From assembly GCA_017395045.1 (NCBI GenBank), contig JAFPWG010000009.1, forward strand, positions 1-55,365: a stretch of 55,365 nucleotides of DNA. Reading direction: 5' to 3'. Shown piece after piece: positions 6,875 to 17,323 of this stretch. Both the position numbers and the translations under genes were made by a program. The notes beneath the pieces were generated by a model. The model saw only the letters and a list, made by a program, of their open reading frames with translations. It was not told the DNA's origin and did not search any database. Numbering within the stretch: position 1 is the first letter of the stretch; the number at the start of each line of letters is the position of its first letter. The DNA comes from Bacteroidales bacterium. Lineage in GTDB: Bacteria; Bacteroidota; Bacteroidia; Bacteroidales; UBA932.

Positions 6875-9800
6875 ATGAGAAAACTGTTATTCTGCCTCTT
6901 TGCAGTTCCGGGACTTCTTCTTGCAAGTTCCGTCCATGCATTCTCTGAGCCTCTGGGGGATTCCGGAGAGGTAGCGCAGCAGGCGATTGTCATCACCGGT
7001 ACGGTGCTGGATGAGTCCGGACAGCCGGTCGTGGGGGCAACCGTCATGGAAAAGGGCACCACGCACGGAGTCGTCACCGATTACTCCGGCGCATTTTCCC
7101 TGAATGTGGGGGTGGGTGCTACCATCGTCGTCACGTGCGTCGGTTATCAGGACTACAGCTTTACGGCGTCGTCCAGAGGGCCTTGGAACATCGTCCTTCA
7201 GGAGGATCTGCTCCTCATCGAGGAGACCGTCGTGACTGCCTTTGCAACCCAGAAGCGGGTGAACGTCACGGGGGCCATTACCATGGTGACGGGCGACGAT
7301 GTCATCCAGGCTCCGGTTGCGAACGTATCCTCCGCCCTGGTGGGCATCACGCCCGGCCTGAGCGCCGTCACCGTTTCCGGTGAGCCTGGCCAGGATGCGG
7401 CGGATATCGCCATCCGCGGTATCTCGTCCTATTCCGGAAACACGTCCCCGCTGATCGTCATCGACGGTATCGAGCAGCCCACTTCCCAGGCGATGAGCAT
7501 CCTCAACGGGCTCAATGCCAACGATATCCTGGGAATCAGCGTTCTGAAGGACGCTTCCTCTACTGCGGTTTATGGAATCAGGGCGGCCAACGGCGTGATC
7601 ATCATTACCACCCGCCGCGGACAGGTTGGTGCTCCGAAGGTGAGTTTCTCCGGAAACTTCGGCCTGACCAACGCCACCAACGTGCAGCGGGGCTTGTCTT
7701 CTCACGAGTATGCCCTGTTCCGTAACGAAGCTATCCAGAATGAGGTGGCCGGTTATGGAAGCACGCCGCTCCTGAACTACCTGTTCACGGAGGAGGATCT
7801 GTGGAAGTTCCAGAACAACAGGGACTTCACCCCGGCCGAGGTGGCTGCCATGACGGGTCTGACCGAAGCCCAGAAACAGCAGCTGCTTAACAGCGAAGCA
7901 TTATACTATGGTACATCGGACGCCTACGCGGAATTATATAGCCGGGTAGCCCCGCAGTGGTCTGCGAACGTGAGCGTGTCGGGCGGAGCGGAAAGGGTGA
8001 AATACTATGTTTCCCTCAACTACTTCGACCAGCAGTCCATCATGCAGAACGCCAATTATTTCGGGGTTCAGACCGGCTCTAGATACCAGCGTTACAACGT
8101 GCGGGCCAACGTGGATGTGGACCTTTTCAAGCATACGACGCTTACGCTCAACACCAGCGGCCAGTTCGGCTCGACAAAGGGTCCCGGAACGGGGTCCCTG
8201 TACAGCCGTTACAGCGGAATCATGCAGATCATCTATGAAGGCAACCCCTTCACCAACCGGAGCATGATCCTTGACGACAAGCTGATCGTCAATTTCGACT
8301 ATCCCCAGAACTCCGTCCAGGACGGCCTCCACAAGCGGACGGACAATGAGATGACCGGCGGCTGGCTGCCGGCCCTCCTGAGCCGCTCGGTGGGCACGAC
8401 GACCAATACGCGCGTGGATGTATCCTTGAAGCTGCGCCATGACTTATCTTACCTGCTGAAGGGCCTCGACTTGCAGGCGAGCCTCCGCTATCAGGAGAAT
8501 TACAGCAAGGTGTCCGTCCAGTCTTATGCCATCCCTTCCTACACGGTACGCCGCAATCTGGCAAATCCCAATGAACTGGACTATTTCGGAGGTACCGTGG
8601 GAGCGGACGGCTATTCTTCCGGCTCCTGGGGCGGCATGCGCGATTTCTATGCGGATATCGTCCTTAATTATCAGGGCAATTTCGGCAGGCATAACGTCGG
8701 CGGCCTTCTTCTGGGCCGGGCTACGAAATACACCATGCCCGGTGACAGTTTCAATACGCCCAGCGGCTTGATCGGAACATCTGCCAGATTCACCTACGAT
8801 TATGACACCCGCTACATGCTGGAGCTGAACTTCGCATACAACGGGACCGAGAACTTCGCCAAGGGGAACCGCTTCGGTTTCTTCCCGGCTGCTTCTGTGG
8901 GTTATGTCCTCACCAACGAGCCGTTCTTCCCGCAGAATGACTTTGTCACTTTCGTGAAGCTGCGTGCCAGTTACGGTCTGGTGGGCAATGACCAGATCGG
9001 CGGCAAGCGTTATCTTTACCTTCCCGGTACCTATTCCATCAACATGGGACCCGGGAGCCTGACGAGCACGTCCAGTTCCGGCTCCCTGCAGAGTAATTAT
9101 TATCAGTTCGGTACATCCACCGGCACGTACAATACAATCTATTACGGATCGGCCGAAGGGGCTCTGGGTAACCCGGATGTCACCTGGGAAAAATCCGAGA
9201 AGACCAGCGCCGGCGTGGAATTGAAGTTCTTCAAGGACCGTCTGTACTTCACGGGGGATTATTTCAGCGAGAACCGTCGGGACATACTTACGACCCTGGG
9301 CGTTATCCCCGTCACGTTCGGCGTCCCTACCTGGAGTACCGCTGCCGTCAATGTGGGCCGTGTGACCAACCACGGTTATGAGTTGGTGCTGGGATGGAAG
9401 GACAAGGCAGGCGCCCTGGGCTATTATGTGGAAGGCAACGTCACTTACGCCAAGAATACCATCGAATACATGGCCGAAGCGCCCAATCCCTATGACTGGA
9501 TGAACCAGACCTCCCACAGTATCGGCCAGTATTACGGTTATAAGACCGACGGATTCTATGATACGCTGGAAGAGCTGAACAACCGTCCGTACTTCTCCCA
9601 GTCCGCCAATGCGGTCACCCTGGGCGATATCAAGTACGTGGACCTCGATGGCGACGGCGTCATCGACAGCAAGGATATGGCCCCTATCGGCTATCCCAAC
9701 CGTCCTCTGATGAACTTCGGCGGAAAGATTGGTTTCAGCTACAAGGGGTTCGACCTCAAGATGGTCCTTTCCGGTACGGCCATGGGTACTTACTACATCG

Positions 9801-10234
9801 CCCGTATTACCAGCCCGTTCTTCAAGCGGGCGGGAAATGCCTTCCTGTGGCAGTACGAGGGCCGATGGACCCCCGAAAAGGTGGCTTCCGGCGCCAAGAT
9901 TACCTATCCGCGTGCCGTGTATGACGCCAGCCAGGACCACTACGACTTCGGTCCCAAGAGCGACCTTTGGGCGCTATCCTCGGACCATCTGCGCATCAAG
10001 AACGTAGAATTGGGTTACTCCTTCAACCCTTCTCTCCCGCTGCTGCAGCGGGCCGGCATCTCCGGGCTCAGGGTTTATCTCAACGTCAACAACCTGCTGA
10101 CTTTCTTCGACCAGATGAGCCGGTATGGAATCGACCCGGAGACCAAGGACAACCTGGGCGGGTCGGAAGGCAACATTTCCTATGTCTTCCCGCTTACGCG
10201 GACTACCAATTTCGGCGTGAACGTCAATTTCTAA
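6875..10234 (+). CDS. SusC-like TonB-dependent outer-membrane glycan transporter
   Basis: The 1119-residue protein has a signal peptide (to about residue 22), a carboxypeptidase-regulatory-like domain at about 38-110 (ITGTVLDESGQPVVGATV ... VVTCVGYQDYSF) and a TonB-box-like stretch with plug start at about 116-134 (ETVVTAFATQKRVNVTGAI). The plug follows, with IRGISS and LKDASSTAVYGIRAANGVII, and then a large 22-strand-type barrel ending in VNVNF. A Ca-binding-like loop DLDGDGVIDSKD lies near the C-terminus, as is common in SusC proteins. It imports oligosaccharides bound by its SusD partner, encoded 12 bases downstream, with energy from TonB. It is the first gene of the PUL A operon. Confidence 0.97.
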   Translation: MRKLLFCLFAVPGLLLASSVHAFSEPLGDSGEVAQQAIVITGTVLDESGQPVVGATVMEKGTTHGVVTDYSGAFSLNVGVGATIVVTCVGYQDYSFTASSRGPWNIVLQEDLLLIEETVVTAFATQKRVNVTGAITMVTGDDVIQAPVANVSSALVGITPGLSAVTVSGEPGQDAADIAIRGISSYSGNTSPLIVIDGIEQPTSQAMSILNGLNANDILGISVLKDASSTAVYGIRAANGVIIITTRRGQVGAPKVSFSGNFGLTNATNVQRGLSSHEYALFRNEAIQNEVAGYGSTPLLNYLFTEEDLWKFQNNRDFTPAEVAAMTGLTEAQKQQLLNSEALYYGTSDAYAELYSRVAPQWSANVSVSGGAERVKYYVSLNYFDQQSIMQNANYFGVQTGSRYQRYNVRANVDVDLFKHTTLTLNTSGQFGSTKGPGTGSLYSRYSGIMQIIYEGNPFTNRSMILDDKLIVNFDYPQNSVQDGLHKRTDNEMTGGWLPALLSRSVGTTTNTRVDVSLKLRHDLSYLLKGLDLQASLRYQENYSKVSVQSYAIPSYTVRRNLANPNELDYFGGTVGADGYSSGSWGGMRDFYADIVLNYQGNFGRHNVGGLLLGRATKYTMPGDSFNTPSGLIGTSARFTYDYDTRYMLELNFAYNGTENFAKGNRFGFFPAASVGYVLTNEPFFPQNDFVTFVKLRASYGLVGNDQIGGKRYLYLPGTYSINMGPGSLTSTSSSGSLQSNYYQFGTSTGTYNTIYYGSAEGALGNPDVTWEKSEKTSAGVELKFFKDRLYFTGDYFSENRRDILTTLGVIPVTFGVPTWSTAAVNVGRVTNHGYELVLGWKDKAGALGYYVEGNVTYAKNTIEYMAEAPNPYDWMNQTSHSIGQYYGYKTDGFYDTLEELNNRPYFSQSANAVTLGDIKYVDLDGDGVIDSKDMAPIGYPNRPLMNFGGKIGFSYKGFDLKMVLSGTAMGTYYIARITSPFFKRAGNAFLWQYEGRWTPEKVASGAKITYPRAVYDASQDHYDFGPKSDLWALSSDHLRIKNVELGYSFNPSLPLLQRAGISGLRVYLNVNNLLTFFDQMSRYGIDPETKDNLGGSEGNISYVFPLTRTTNFGVNVNF

Positions 10235-10246
10235 AAGGATGCGGAT

Positions 10247-12100
10247 ATGAAAAAGATTCATCTGATAGCACTTGTATTCGTAGCGGCGCTGGGAGTCAAC
10301 TCCTGCGACCTCTTCCTTGAGATGCCGGAGGTGACCGGCAGTGTGTACCTGGAGGACGTTTTCTCCACGCGGAAAGATACCGAAGGCCTCCTTTGGAGAG
10401 CTTATCACCGGGGACTTCGGGAAGGCCTTCCGGAAGGATGGGCCATCAATCACGGAACACTGGCCTCGCTTTCGGGAGAGATTACGCGCGGTTACAGCTG
10501 GCACGCCGGCTATAACCTGGTGGTCAACGGACCTTCCACGGTCCTGGATGCATCCGGGCAGTTCCAGGGTGCTCCCGCCAATTTCAACGAGAACTGGGAG
10601 GTCATCCGCAACTGTTGGATCATCATCCAGAACATAGACCTGTGCGAAGAGCTGTCACCCGCGATGAGGGAGTACATGAAGGGAGAGGCATACGGGCTCA
10701 TTGCCTACCGGTATATGGGCATGTTCCAGCGCTGGGGCGGCGTTCCCATCGTGCGTCAGGCCAACCAGATGTCCGACGACCTGCTTTTCCCGCGTGCCAC
10801 GGCCCAGGAAACGCTTGATTTTACGTTAGAAATGATCAAGGAGGCCGAAGACCGGCTTCCGGATACCTGGTACGACATCGAGCCGGGTTGCGGGGACAAA
10901 TGGGAAGGTCGGCTGACAAAGGGTGTGGCGCTGGCCATGCGGGCCAGGGTGCTTACCTTTGCATCCCGTCCTCTCTTCAACTCAGCCAGTTCCTATCCCC
11001 AGGAGTTCGGCATTCCCTGTGACAGTGAAACCGAGCAGTTGATCTGGCTGGGCGGTTACAGCGAACAGCGCTACCGGGATGCCATCGACGCCCATCTTGC
11101 CCTCATCAATTGGGGCAAGGCCCATGGCAAGCACCTGATCTTCACGGCCGGAGAAGGCAATCGCAACGACTATGAGCAGGCCATCGACGACTATGGCCGC
11201 GGCGTTTCCGAACTCAACGGTCCGGAGACCATCCTGGCGTTCAAGATCGAGTCCGACCAGCAGGTGTACAACAATATGACCGAAGGCTATAACTTTTCCG
11301 CCTACGTGGATGCCGGCGAGCGCTCGCTCCGCGGTGTCCTGACCAACTTCGTCCGCCTGTATCGCGACAAGGACGGCGGCGAGTTGGACTGGCCCGTGGT
11401 CGGTGAGGCTGAGCCCAGGCCGATTTCGGATTTCGCCAATAACATCGACAACATCGAAGCCCGTTTCCGCGTGGATATCTGTGTTCCCGGCAAGTTCGGC
11501 CGCTCCAACGACGGGGACGCCCGCTGGAATGAGGGCATCTGGTACATGGGCAGCCTTACCTCCGATGCGAATATCGCGGCTTCCATGTCCCGTGCAACGG
11601 AAGGACGCTCCATCGGCGTTCCTACCAAGTTCTATTATAAGGCGGGAGCGCGCCGCTGGCTGGAATTCCCGCTGTTCCGCCTCGCCGAGAACTATCTCCA
11701 TCTGGCCGAAGCCTACAATGAGATCGGCGAGACGGCCAATGCCCTGCGCTACCTGAACATCATCCGAAACCGAGCGGGACTGCCCTCCGTGAGCGAGACC
11801 GACAAGGGCCGGCTGCGCGAATTGATCGTCCGTGAGAAAGCCTTGGAGTTCTTCGAAGAGAATCAGCGATACTATGATGTCAAACACTGGAAGCATCCGG
11901 ATATCGGCACCAAGATCCTGGGCGGTCCCATGACGGAGATCTCCTTCTATACCACCGATGGTTTGAATACCATGGATGCGCTCATCTCTTATTGGGACGC
12001 GTATTCCTACACGGGGTACTGGCATCCCAAGTGGTTCCTGGAGCCTTTCCGCCAGGACGAAGTGAATAAGGGGATCATCGCCCAGAATCCTGGTTATTAA
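10247..12100 (+). CDS. SusD-like surface glycan-binding lipoprotein (partner of first SusC)
   Basis: The 617-residue protein has a lipoprotein signal (GVNSC, Cys20) and the SusD/RagB fold of TPR-like helices. Typical marks are the early LFLEMPEVTGSVYLEDVF stretch, AYGLIAYRYMGMFQRWGGVP, and a C-terminal RNRAGLPSV followed by REKALEFFEENQRYYDVKHW. It lids the SusC channel at the cell surface and captures the glycan. AAGGA lies upstream of the ATG, and the gap to SusC is only 12 bases. It is longer than average for SusD (about 500-600 residues). Confidence 0.96.
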   Translation: MKKIHLIALVFVAALGVNSCDLFLEMPEVTGSVYLEDVFSTRKDTEGLLWRAYHRGLREGLPEGWAINHGTLASLSGEITRGYSWHAGYNLVVNGPSTVLDASGQFQGAPANFNENWEVIRNCWIIIQNIDLCEELSPAMREYMKGEAYGLIAYRYMGMFQRWGGVPIVRQANQMSDDLLFPRATAQETLDFTLEMIKEAEDRLPDTWYDIEPGCGDKWEGRLTKGVALAMRARVLTFASRPLFNSASSYPQEFGIPCDSETEQLIWLGGYSEQRYRDAIDAHLALINWGKAHGKHLIFTAGEGNRNDYEQAIDDYGRGVSELNGPETILAFKIESDQQVYNNMTEGYNFSAYVDAGERSLRGVLTNFVRLYRDKDGGELDWPVVGEAEPRPISDFANNIDNIEARFRVDICVPGKFGRSNDGDARWNEGIWYMGSLTSDANIAASMSRATEGRSIGVPTKFYYKAGARRWLEFPLFRLAENYLHLAEAYNEIGETANALRYLNIIRNRAGLPSVSETDKGRLRELIVREKALEFFEENQRYYDVKHWKHPDIGTKILGGPMTEISFYTTDGLNTMDALISYWDAYSYTGYWHPKWFLEPFRQDEVNKGIIAQNPGY

Positions 12101-12110
12101 ACCTAAATCC

Positions 12111-14843
12111 ATGGAGAAAATGAAAAAGCTTTTATACATTCTGATGGCTGCCGGAATCCTTTCCGCAGCGTCATCCCTCCAGGGGTATTCCCAGGATCTG
12201 GCGAATTTCACCGAGTCACTGACCGGTAAGTATCCCGGGCTGGTCGTCCTCACCAATGACGGAACGCCCGGCCACGGAAGTGCCAGGATGATGATCCGGG
12301 GAATCGGGTCCTATGCCTCCTCGACGGATTTGAACACGCTCAAGATTTACGTGGACGGGTTTGAGGTGAAGAGCGACTTTATCGACTATATCTCGCCGGA
12401 AGAGATCGAATCGGTCTCCATCCTCAAGGATGCGTCCCAGTTGGCCGTTTACGGCATGAACGGGGCCAACGGCGTCATCTTCATCACCACGAAACGCGGT
12501 ATGGAAAGCGCTCCCGTCATCACCTTCAAGACCAGTGGCGGGGTTCAGCTTCCCATCAATGTGGTTAAGCCGCTGGGATCGCTGGATTATTGCGAGCTCT
12601 ACAACCAGGCTTGGAGCAACGACCACGGCCGCGAGTGGGATCCCTTCTATGATTTCGAGGTAATCGGTGACCTTAAAAACGGGAACGGCATCGACGTGAA
12701 CTGGTATGACGAGGTGCTCGGAAAACCCGGAATCTTTGCCGATGCCACCCTGTCCATCCGCGGTGGTTCCCAGCTGGCCAAGTACAACGTGGTCCTGGAC
12801 TACGCCAACCAGCAGGGTTTCCTGAATGTAAAGAACACGGACCGCACCCATAACGTTTCCTTCGCCAAGTACGGGATCCGGACCAATCTGGACATGAAAC
12901 TTAACAAGATCCTGACCGTCAGCGTGGACCTGGGCGGCCGCCTGGAAGACAGGACCCGGCCCAATTACAGCGTCTATTCCCTGATGGAGGACGTGATGAG
13001 CTATCCTTCCAACGTGTATCCGATCCACGACCCGCTGTCGACGGATCCCATCTCCAACTTCTCCGGAACGGTGACCCATCCCAACAACCCGGTGGCTTCC
13101 CTGACCGGCCTGGGTTGGACGACCAGCCGTACCAAGGTGATGCAGGCCAACTTCAAGTTCAGGGAGAACCTGGATTTCCTCCTTCCCGGCCTCTATCTGC
13201 AGGAAGGTTTCTCCTTCTATTCCAAGACGGTCGGCAACACGGCGAAGACCAGCACTTACGCCCGCTATAACGGCGGCGTCGCCCAGACTTCCGACGTGTC
13301 CACCTACCTTCGTTCCAACGGCTACCGGTCTTCGGGCAAGGAGCGCTGGATGCAGGGGAATGTCATCCTGGGATGGAAGGGCGAAACGGATGCCAGCAAG
13401 TTTGGCGCTTCGCTCCAGGCACATATCTCCGATTTCAACGGCAGAGGTTCCGTTTCGTACGACTGGAAGTACCGGTACATCAATTATTCCGGGGAAGCCA
13501 ACTACGTTTTCGACGATCGGTACGAGGCCGCACTGGGTGTCTCCCTCTTCGGAAGTGACGCCTACGCTCCGGGTCACCGCTACGTATTCTATCCCTCGCT
13601 GTCCCTGGGTTGGGTCGTTTCCAACGAATCCTTCCTGAAGGGCAACAATTCCGTTAACTATCTGCGGCTCAGGACATCCGCCGGTTTGTCCGGCTCCACG
13701 GAAGCCTACGTCGGAATCAGCGGGTTCGAAACGCAGGGACGTTATCTTTACCAGCAGTACTACACGTGGACCGGAAGTTTCGTCACCGGCTTGGGACCCA
13801 GTTTCGGCGGCGGCGTCAGCGGTATCCGTCCCTTGTTCAAGGGGAATGAGGACGTCACGGCCGAACGTAGTCTCAAAGCAAATGCGGGATTCGACGCGAA
13901 GCTCTGGAACAAACTGAGCATCACGGCCGATTACTTCGTGGACCTGAGAAGCAACATCCTTACGCTGGACAGGACGCTCATGGACTATGCCGGCCTCCAG
14001 ACTTATTATTCCAACATCGGACGGATGATCAACCAGGGCGTGGATGCGAATCTGGTGTTCTCCGACCGGAAGGGCAACTTCGGCTATTCCGTTTTCACCA
14101 ACGTCCTCTATGCGAAGAACAAGATCCTGGAGATGGGGGAAGTGGGCGTCAAGTTCCCTTACAATGCTGCAACCGGTCATCCTTATGGTTCCCGGATGGG
14201 GCTCGAGTGCATCGGCTTCTATGAAACCAAGGACTTCGACCTGGACGGAGACCTGAACATGGGCGTTCCCGTCCCGCTGTTCGGCAGCGTCCAGCCCGGT
14301 GACCTCAAATACAAGGACCAGGACGGAGACGGTTTCGTCGATGAAACGGATATTGTCTTCGTGGGGAATCCTTCCTATCCTTCCCTCCACCTCAGTTTCG
14401 GTGGGGAAGTGGATTACCACGGTTTCGATTTCTCCGTGCTGTTCACGGCATCCCTCGGAGGAACGGTCAACCTGATGGACTACGCCGCCTGGAAACCGTT
14501 CATGAACTATAGCACGGCTTTCGAGTGGGCCGGGAATGCGTGGGTCTTCTATCCCGAAGCCAAACTGGATACCCGTGAGACCGCGACTTTCCCGCGCCTG
14601 ACCGCCCAGCAGAATGACAACAATTACCGCACAAGCTCGTTCTGGGTAAAGAGGAACGATTTCCTGCGCCTCCGGAATGCGGAACTCGGCTACAGTTTCA
14701 AGAAGCTCCGCGTGTACCTGTCCGGGCAGAACCTCTTTACGCTCAGCAGCGTCCTCTCCAAGTACAAGATGGATCCGGAGACGGTGAACTACGGTTACCC
14801 CGCCGCCATGTCCGTGAATCTGGGTGTTCAAGTCAGTTTCTAA
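12111..14843 (+). CDS. Second SusC-like transporter lacking the N-terminal regulatory domain and TonB-box region
   Basis: The 910-residue protein has a signal peptide (to about residue 28). It then enters the plug almost at once: LANFTESLTGKYPGL at 30-44, IRGIGS at 62-67, and LKDASQLAVYGMNGANGVIF at 105-124. The roughly 80-residue carboxypeptidase-like domain and the TonB-box/first plug strand found in its upstream paralogue are missing. The barrel looks complete, with DQDGDGFVDETDIVF near the end and a C-terminal VQVSF. An in-frame ATG at 12120 could also be the start. It is followed by its own SusD. How it is gated without a TonB box is unclear; it may take energy indirectly or act with the first SusC. 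Confidence 0.93.
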   Translation: MEKMKKLLYILMAAGILSAASSLQGYSQDLANFTESLTGKYPGLVVLTNDGTPGHGSARMMIRGIGSYASSTDLNTLKIYVDGFEVKSDFIDYISPEEIESVSILKDASQLAVYGMNGANGVIFITTKRGMESAPVITFKTSGGVQLPINVVKPLGSLDYCELYNQAWSNDHGREWDPFYDFEVIGDLKNGNGIDVNWYDEVLGKPGIFADATLSIRGGSQLAKYNVVLDYANQQGFLNVKNTDRTHNVSFAKYGIRTNLDMKLNKILTVSVDLGGRLEDRTRPNYSVYSLMEDVMSYPSNVYPIHDPLSTDPISNFSGTVTHPNNPVASLTGLGWTTSRTKVMQANFKFRENLDFLLPGLYLQEGFSFYSKTVGNTAKTSTYARYNGGVAQTSDVSTYLRSNGYRSSGKERWMQGNVILGWKGETDASKFGASLQAHISDFNGRGSVSYDWKYRYINYSGEANYVFDDRYEAALGVSLFGSDAYAPGHRYVFYPSLSLGWVVSNESFLKGNNSVNYLRLRTSAGLSGSTEAYVGISGFETQGRYLYQQYYTWTGSFVTGLGPSFGGGVSGIRPLFKGNEDVTAERSLKANAGFDAKLWNKLSITADYFVDLRSNILTLDRTLMDYAGLQTYYSNIGRMINQGVDANLVFSDRKGNFGYSVFTNVLYAKNKILEMGEVGVKFPYNAATGHPYGSRMGLECIGFYETKDFDLDGDLNMGVPVPLFGSVQPGDLKYKDQDGDGFVDETDIVFVGNPSYPSLHLSFGGEVDYHGFDFSVLFTASLGGTVNLMDYAAWKPFMNYSTAFEWAGNAWVFYPEAKLDTRETATFPRLTAQQNDNNYRTSSFWVKRNDFLRLRNAELGYSFKKLRVYLSGQNLFTLSSVLSKYKMDPETVNYGYPAAMSVNLGVQVSF

Positions 14844-14861
14844 CGAGTAGAAGACAGTATC

Positions 14862-16643
14862 ATGAAAAAAATAATCATTCTTTCAGCCCTTGCTCTCAGC
14901 GTCTGTGCCTGCTCCAAGTACCTGGACACCAAGATCGACGTATTTGACACCATGGACCGTCTTGAAACGCGGTACAGCACGCTCTCGAGTTTCGCGTACG
15001 CCTTCTATACGCCCATGCAGTATGGCTTTGACGTCATAGACGGGAACCTTTTCGCCGCGGCTTCCGACGAGGCCGAGCAGACGGCTCCCACCTCCGACGT
15101 TTCCGTGTTTACGCGCGGACTCATTTCGCCCGACCTGAATCCGCTTTCGTATCAGTACAACAACTATTATGAAGGAATCCGGGCCGCACGCTTCTTCTTG
15201 GAGTATGCCAAAGACGGCGAGGACTTTCTGGCCCTGAACAGGGATACCAGCACGGTGTACAATCCCGACGGGACCGTTTACAGCACCGATAAGCCCAAGT
15301 CCTACCTGCGTGATGTCATCAACCTCAACTGGTTGAGGGCGGAGGCCCGCATCGCCGAGGCGTATTATTACGGAGAACTCATTAAAATGTACGGCGGCGT
15401 CCCCATCATCGGGGAGGAGGAAGGTTTTGCCCGGCAAGCCACCTACGATGAGGTGGTGGAGCACATCGTCAACCTGATCGATGAGAATGCCGACAAGGTG
15501 AACCTGGATTGGCGCGTCGGCCTTGACGAGACCCCGGCCAACCGGATTGCGGATGTCGCCAACTGGAATTTCCGGAACGACATCGGCCGCTTTGACAAGA
15601 CTTCCGCCCTGGCCATCAAGGCCCGCGTGCTCCTGTATGCGGCCAGCCCGCGCAACAATCCGGACGGGGATGCATCGAAGTGGGAGCGGGCGGCCCAGGC
15701 CGCGAACGACGTCATCCGGACCCGGAAGGCCATTTTCGCCAAAGGCTTCGGTTTCGGTGACGGCGCCCGGTCGTATCCCAGTCCTACCATGCCGGTCAAC
15801 CGCAAATACGGGGATTATTTCCTGAAGAACAATGCAACCTCCGACGTGGAATCCATCTTCCTGATTCGTCGGGCGGCGGGGAGCGCACCCGAGGTGGCCA
15901 ATTACCCTGTCGGCACCCGGGGAGGAAACAGTGGAATCTGCCCTACGCAGAATCTGGTGGATGCCTACGAGTACATCGGCCAGCAGACGCTGAATCCTTA
16001 TCAAAACAGGGATCCCCGCTTTGAGGCCACGATTGTATACAATGGTTGCACCTGGAATGGAAAGGAGATCGACGAATCTCCCGGAGCCGCCTTTGACGGC
16101 CGCGTGAACGGTGCTTCCAAGACCGGTTACTATCTGCGCAAGTTCCTGGCACCCAACCTGAACCTGATCGAAGGAGGCAGCACGGACCATGTCTGGCCGC
16201 TGTACCGGTATGCTGAAGTACTTCTGAATTATGCCGAGGCCATGAACGAAGCCTACGGCCCCGATGCCGATCCGAAAGGATATGGCATGACGGCCCGTCA
16301 GGCGCTCACGGAAGTCCGCAACAGCGCCAGCACGCTGCTCCCTGCCGTTACAGCGACTTCCAAGTCTGATTTCCGTGCGGCCGTCAAGCAGGAAAGACGC
16401 GTGGAATTGGCCTTCGAAGACCACCGTTACTGGGACCTCATCCGTTGGCTGGATGCAGAAACGGTCCTGAACCGCTCTATCAAGGGTGTGGTCGTCAGGA
16501 GGAACAACCTCGGCGGTTACCAGTACTCCTATAACACTGTGGGGTCTCGTACTTTCTATGAGCGTAATTATTACCTTCCTTTCACCCGCAAGGAGATCGC
16601 GAACTCCGGAGGTACCCTTAACCAGAATCCTGAATACAATTAA
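14862..16643 (+). CDS. SusD-like lipoprotein (partner of second SusC)
   Basis: The 593-residue protein has a lipoprotein signal (VCAC, Cys17) and SusD/RagB signatures: WLRAEARIAEAYYYGELIKMYGGVPI in the middle part, then VWPLYRYAEVLLNYAEAMNEAYG and QERRVELAFEDHRYWDLIRW near the C-terminus. It ends with the common YYLPFTRKEIANSGG ... LNQNPEYN. It should bind the glycan at the surface with the SusC encoded 18 bases upstream. It is clearly diverged from the first SusD, so the two pairs may take different sizes or branches of the same polysaccharide. Confidence 0.96.
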   Translation: MKKIIILSALALSVCACSKYLDTKIDVFDTMDRLETRYSTLSSFAYAFYTPMQYGFDVIDGNLFAAASDEAEQTAPTSDVSVFTRGLISPDLNPLSYQYNNYYEGIRAARFFLEYAKDGEDFLALNRDTSTVYNPDGTVYSTDKPKSYLRDVINLNWLRAEARIAEAYYYGELIKMYGGVPIIGEEEGFARQATYDEVVEHIVNLIDENADKVNLDWRVGLDETPANRIADVANWNFRNDIGRFDKTSALAIKARVLLYAASPRNNPDGDASKWERAAQAANDVIRTRKAIFAKGFGFGDGARSYPSPTMPVNRKYGDYFLKNNATSDVESIFLIRRAAGSAPEVANYPVGTRGGNSGICPTQNLVDAYEYIGQQTLNPYQNRDPRFEATIVYNGCTWNGKEIDESPGAAFDGRVNGASKTGYYLRKFLAPNLNLIEGGSTDHVWPLYRYAEVLLNYAEAMNEAYGPDADPKGYGMTARQALTEVRNSASTLLPAVTATSKSDFRAAVKQERRVELAFEDHRYWDLIRWLDAETVLNRSIKGVVVRRNNLGGYQYSYNTVGSRTFYERNYYLPFTRKEIANSGGTLNQNPEYN

Positions 16644-16651
16644 CAGAGCAT

Positions 16652-17299
16652 ATGAAAAACATCCATAAGATCTTATTGTTCGTGCTGGTTTCCGCATTCG
16701 TGTCATGCCAGCCCAATGATGCCACGAAGGATTACGGTTTTGCCAAGATCTACATCCCGCAGGCTACGGTCACCGGTCTGGATAATTCATATCCCATCCC
16801 CTTGGGGCCGTTCTACCAGAACTCGGTCTATACCTGCAAGTATGACAAGGGGAGTGGTAAACTGAGCATCGTCGTGGGGGTGATCCGGTCCGCCTATCTT
16901 TCCGAGCAGAAAGCTTTCAGCGTGAGCCTGGGATACAGTCCGTCGGAAACGGACAGAAAGCTGGCGGAATATGCCGACAAGGCAGTTCCCGCAGAAGCCC
17001 TCTCCTCCTCGGTCTGTACCATTCCGGGCACGATCCAGGTAGAGGCAGGCAACAATGGAGGCACTTGCTACGTAGATGTGGACATGAAAGCCCTCGCGGC
17101 GCAGCGGTCGTCCCTTGTGACTCCCGAAGGCTATAAGCTTCTGGTGATGGGGCTGGAAATCACCAATCCCACCGAGTACGAATTGGCCGACAATAATACG
17201 AGCGTCGTCATCGTACTGGACCTCGGCAGCGAGTACTGGGACCAGGTGCCTGCCGACAAGCCGGAAAGCGAAATACGCCAATTATTCCCAACTATCTAA
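16652..17299 (+). CDS. DUF1735/BT_3987-like surface lipoprotein
   Basis: The 215-residue protein has a lipoprotein signal (FVSC, Cys19). It then has one immunoglobulin-like domain whose start, KIYIPQATVTGLDN, and centre, ALSSSVCTIPGTIQVEAGNNGGTCYVDVDMKAL in pattern, resemble the DUF1735 domain found N-terminal in many SusE-like or GH18-like Bacteroidota proteins. Here that domain stands alone. It starts 8 bases after the SusD stop. The likely role is structural or glycan binding at the cell surface, as for other lipoproteins next to SusD. The family call is by eye. Confidence 0.6.
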   Translation: MKNIHKILLFVLVSAFVSCQPNDATKDYGFAKIYIPQATVTGLDNSYPIPLGPFYQNSVYTCKYDKGSGKLSIVVGVIRSAYLSEQKAFSVSLGYSPSETDRKLAEYADKAVPAEALSSSVCTIPGTIQVEAGNNGGTCYVDVDMKALAAQRSSLVTPEGYKLLVMGLEITNPTEYELADNNTSVVIVLDLGSEYWDQVPADKPESEIRQLFPTI

Positions 17300-17323
17300 T
17301 AACCCATTTAATTCCAATTCCTT

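Noticed and set aside
12216-14831. 871-codon open frame antisense to the second SusC
   Set aside because: It is the complement of a clearly recognised gene; its composition (runs of Gly, Val, His, Arg) is what GC-rich codons give on the opposite strand. No signal, domain or promoter.
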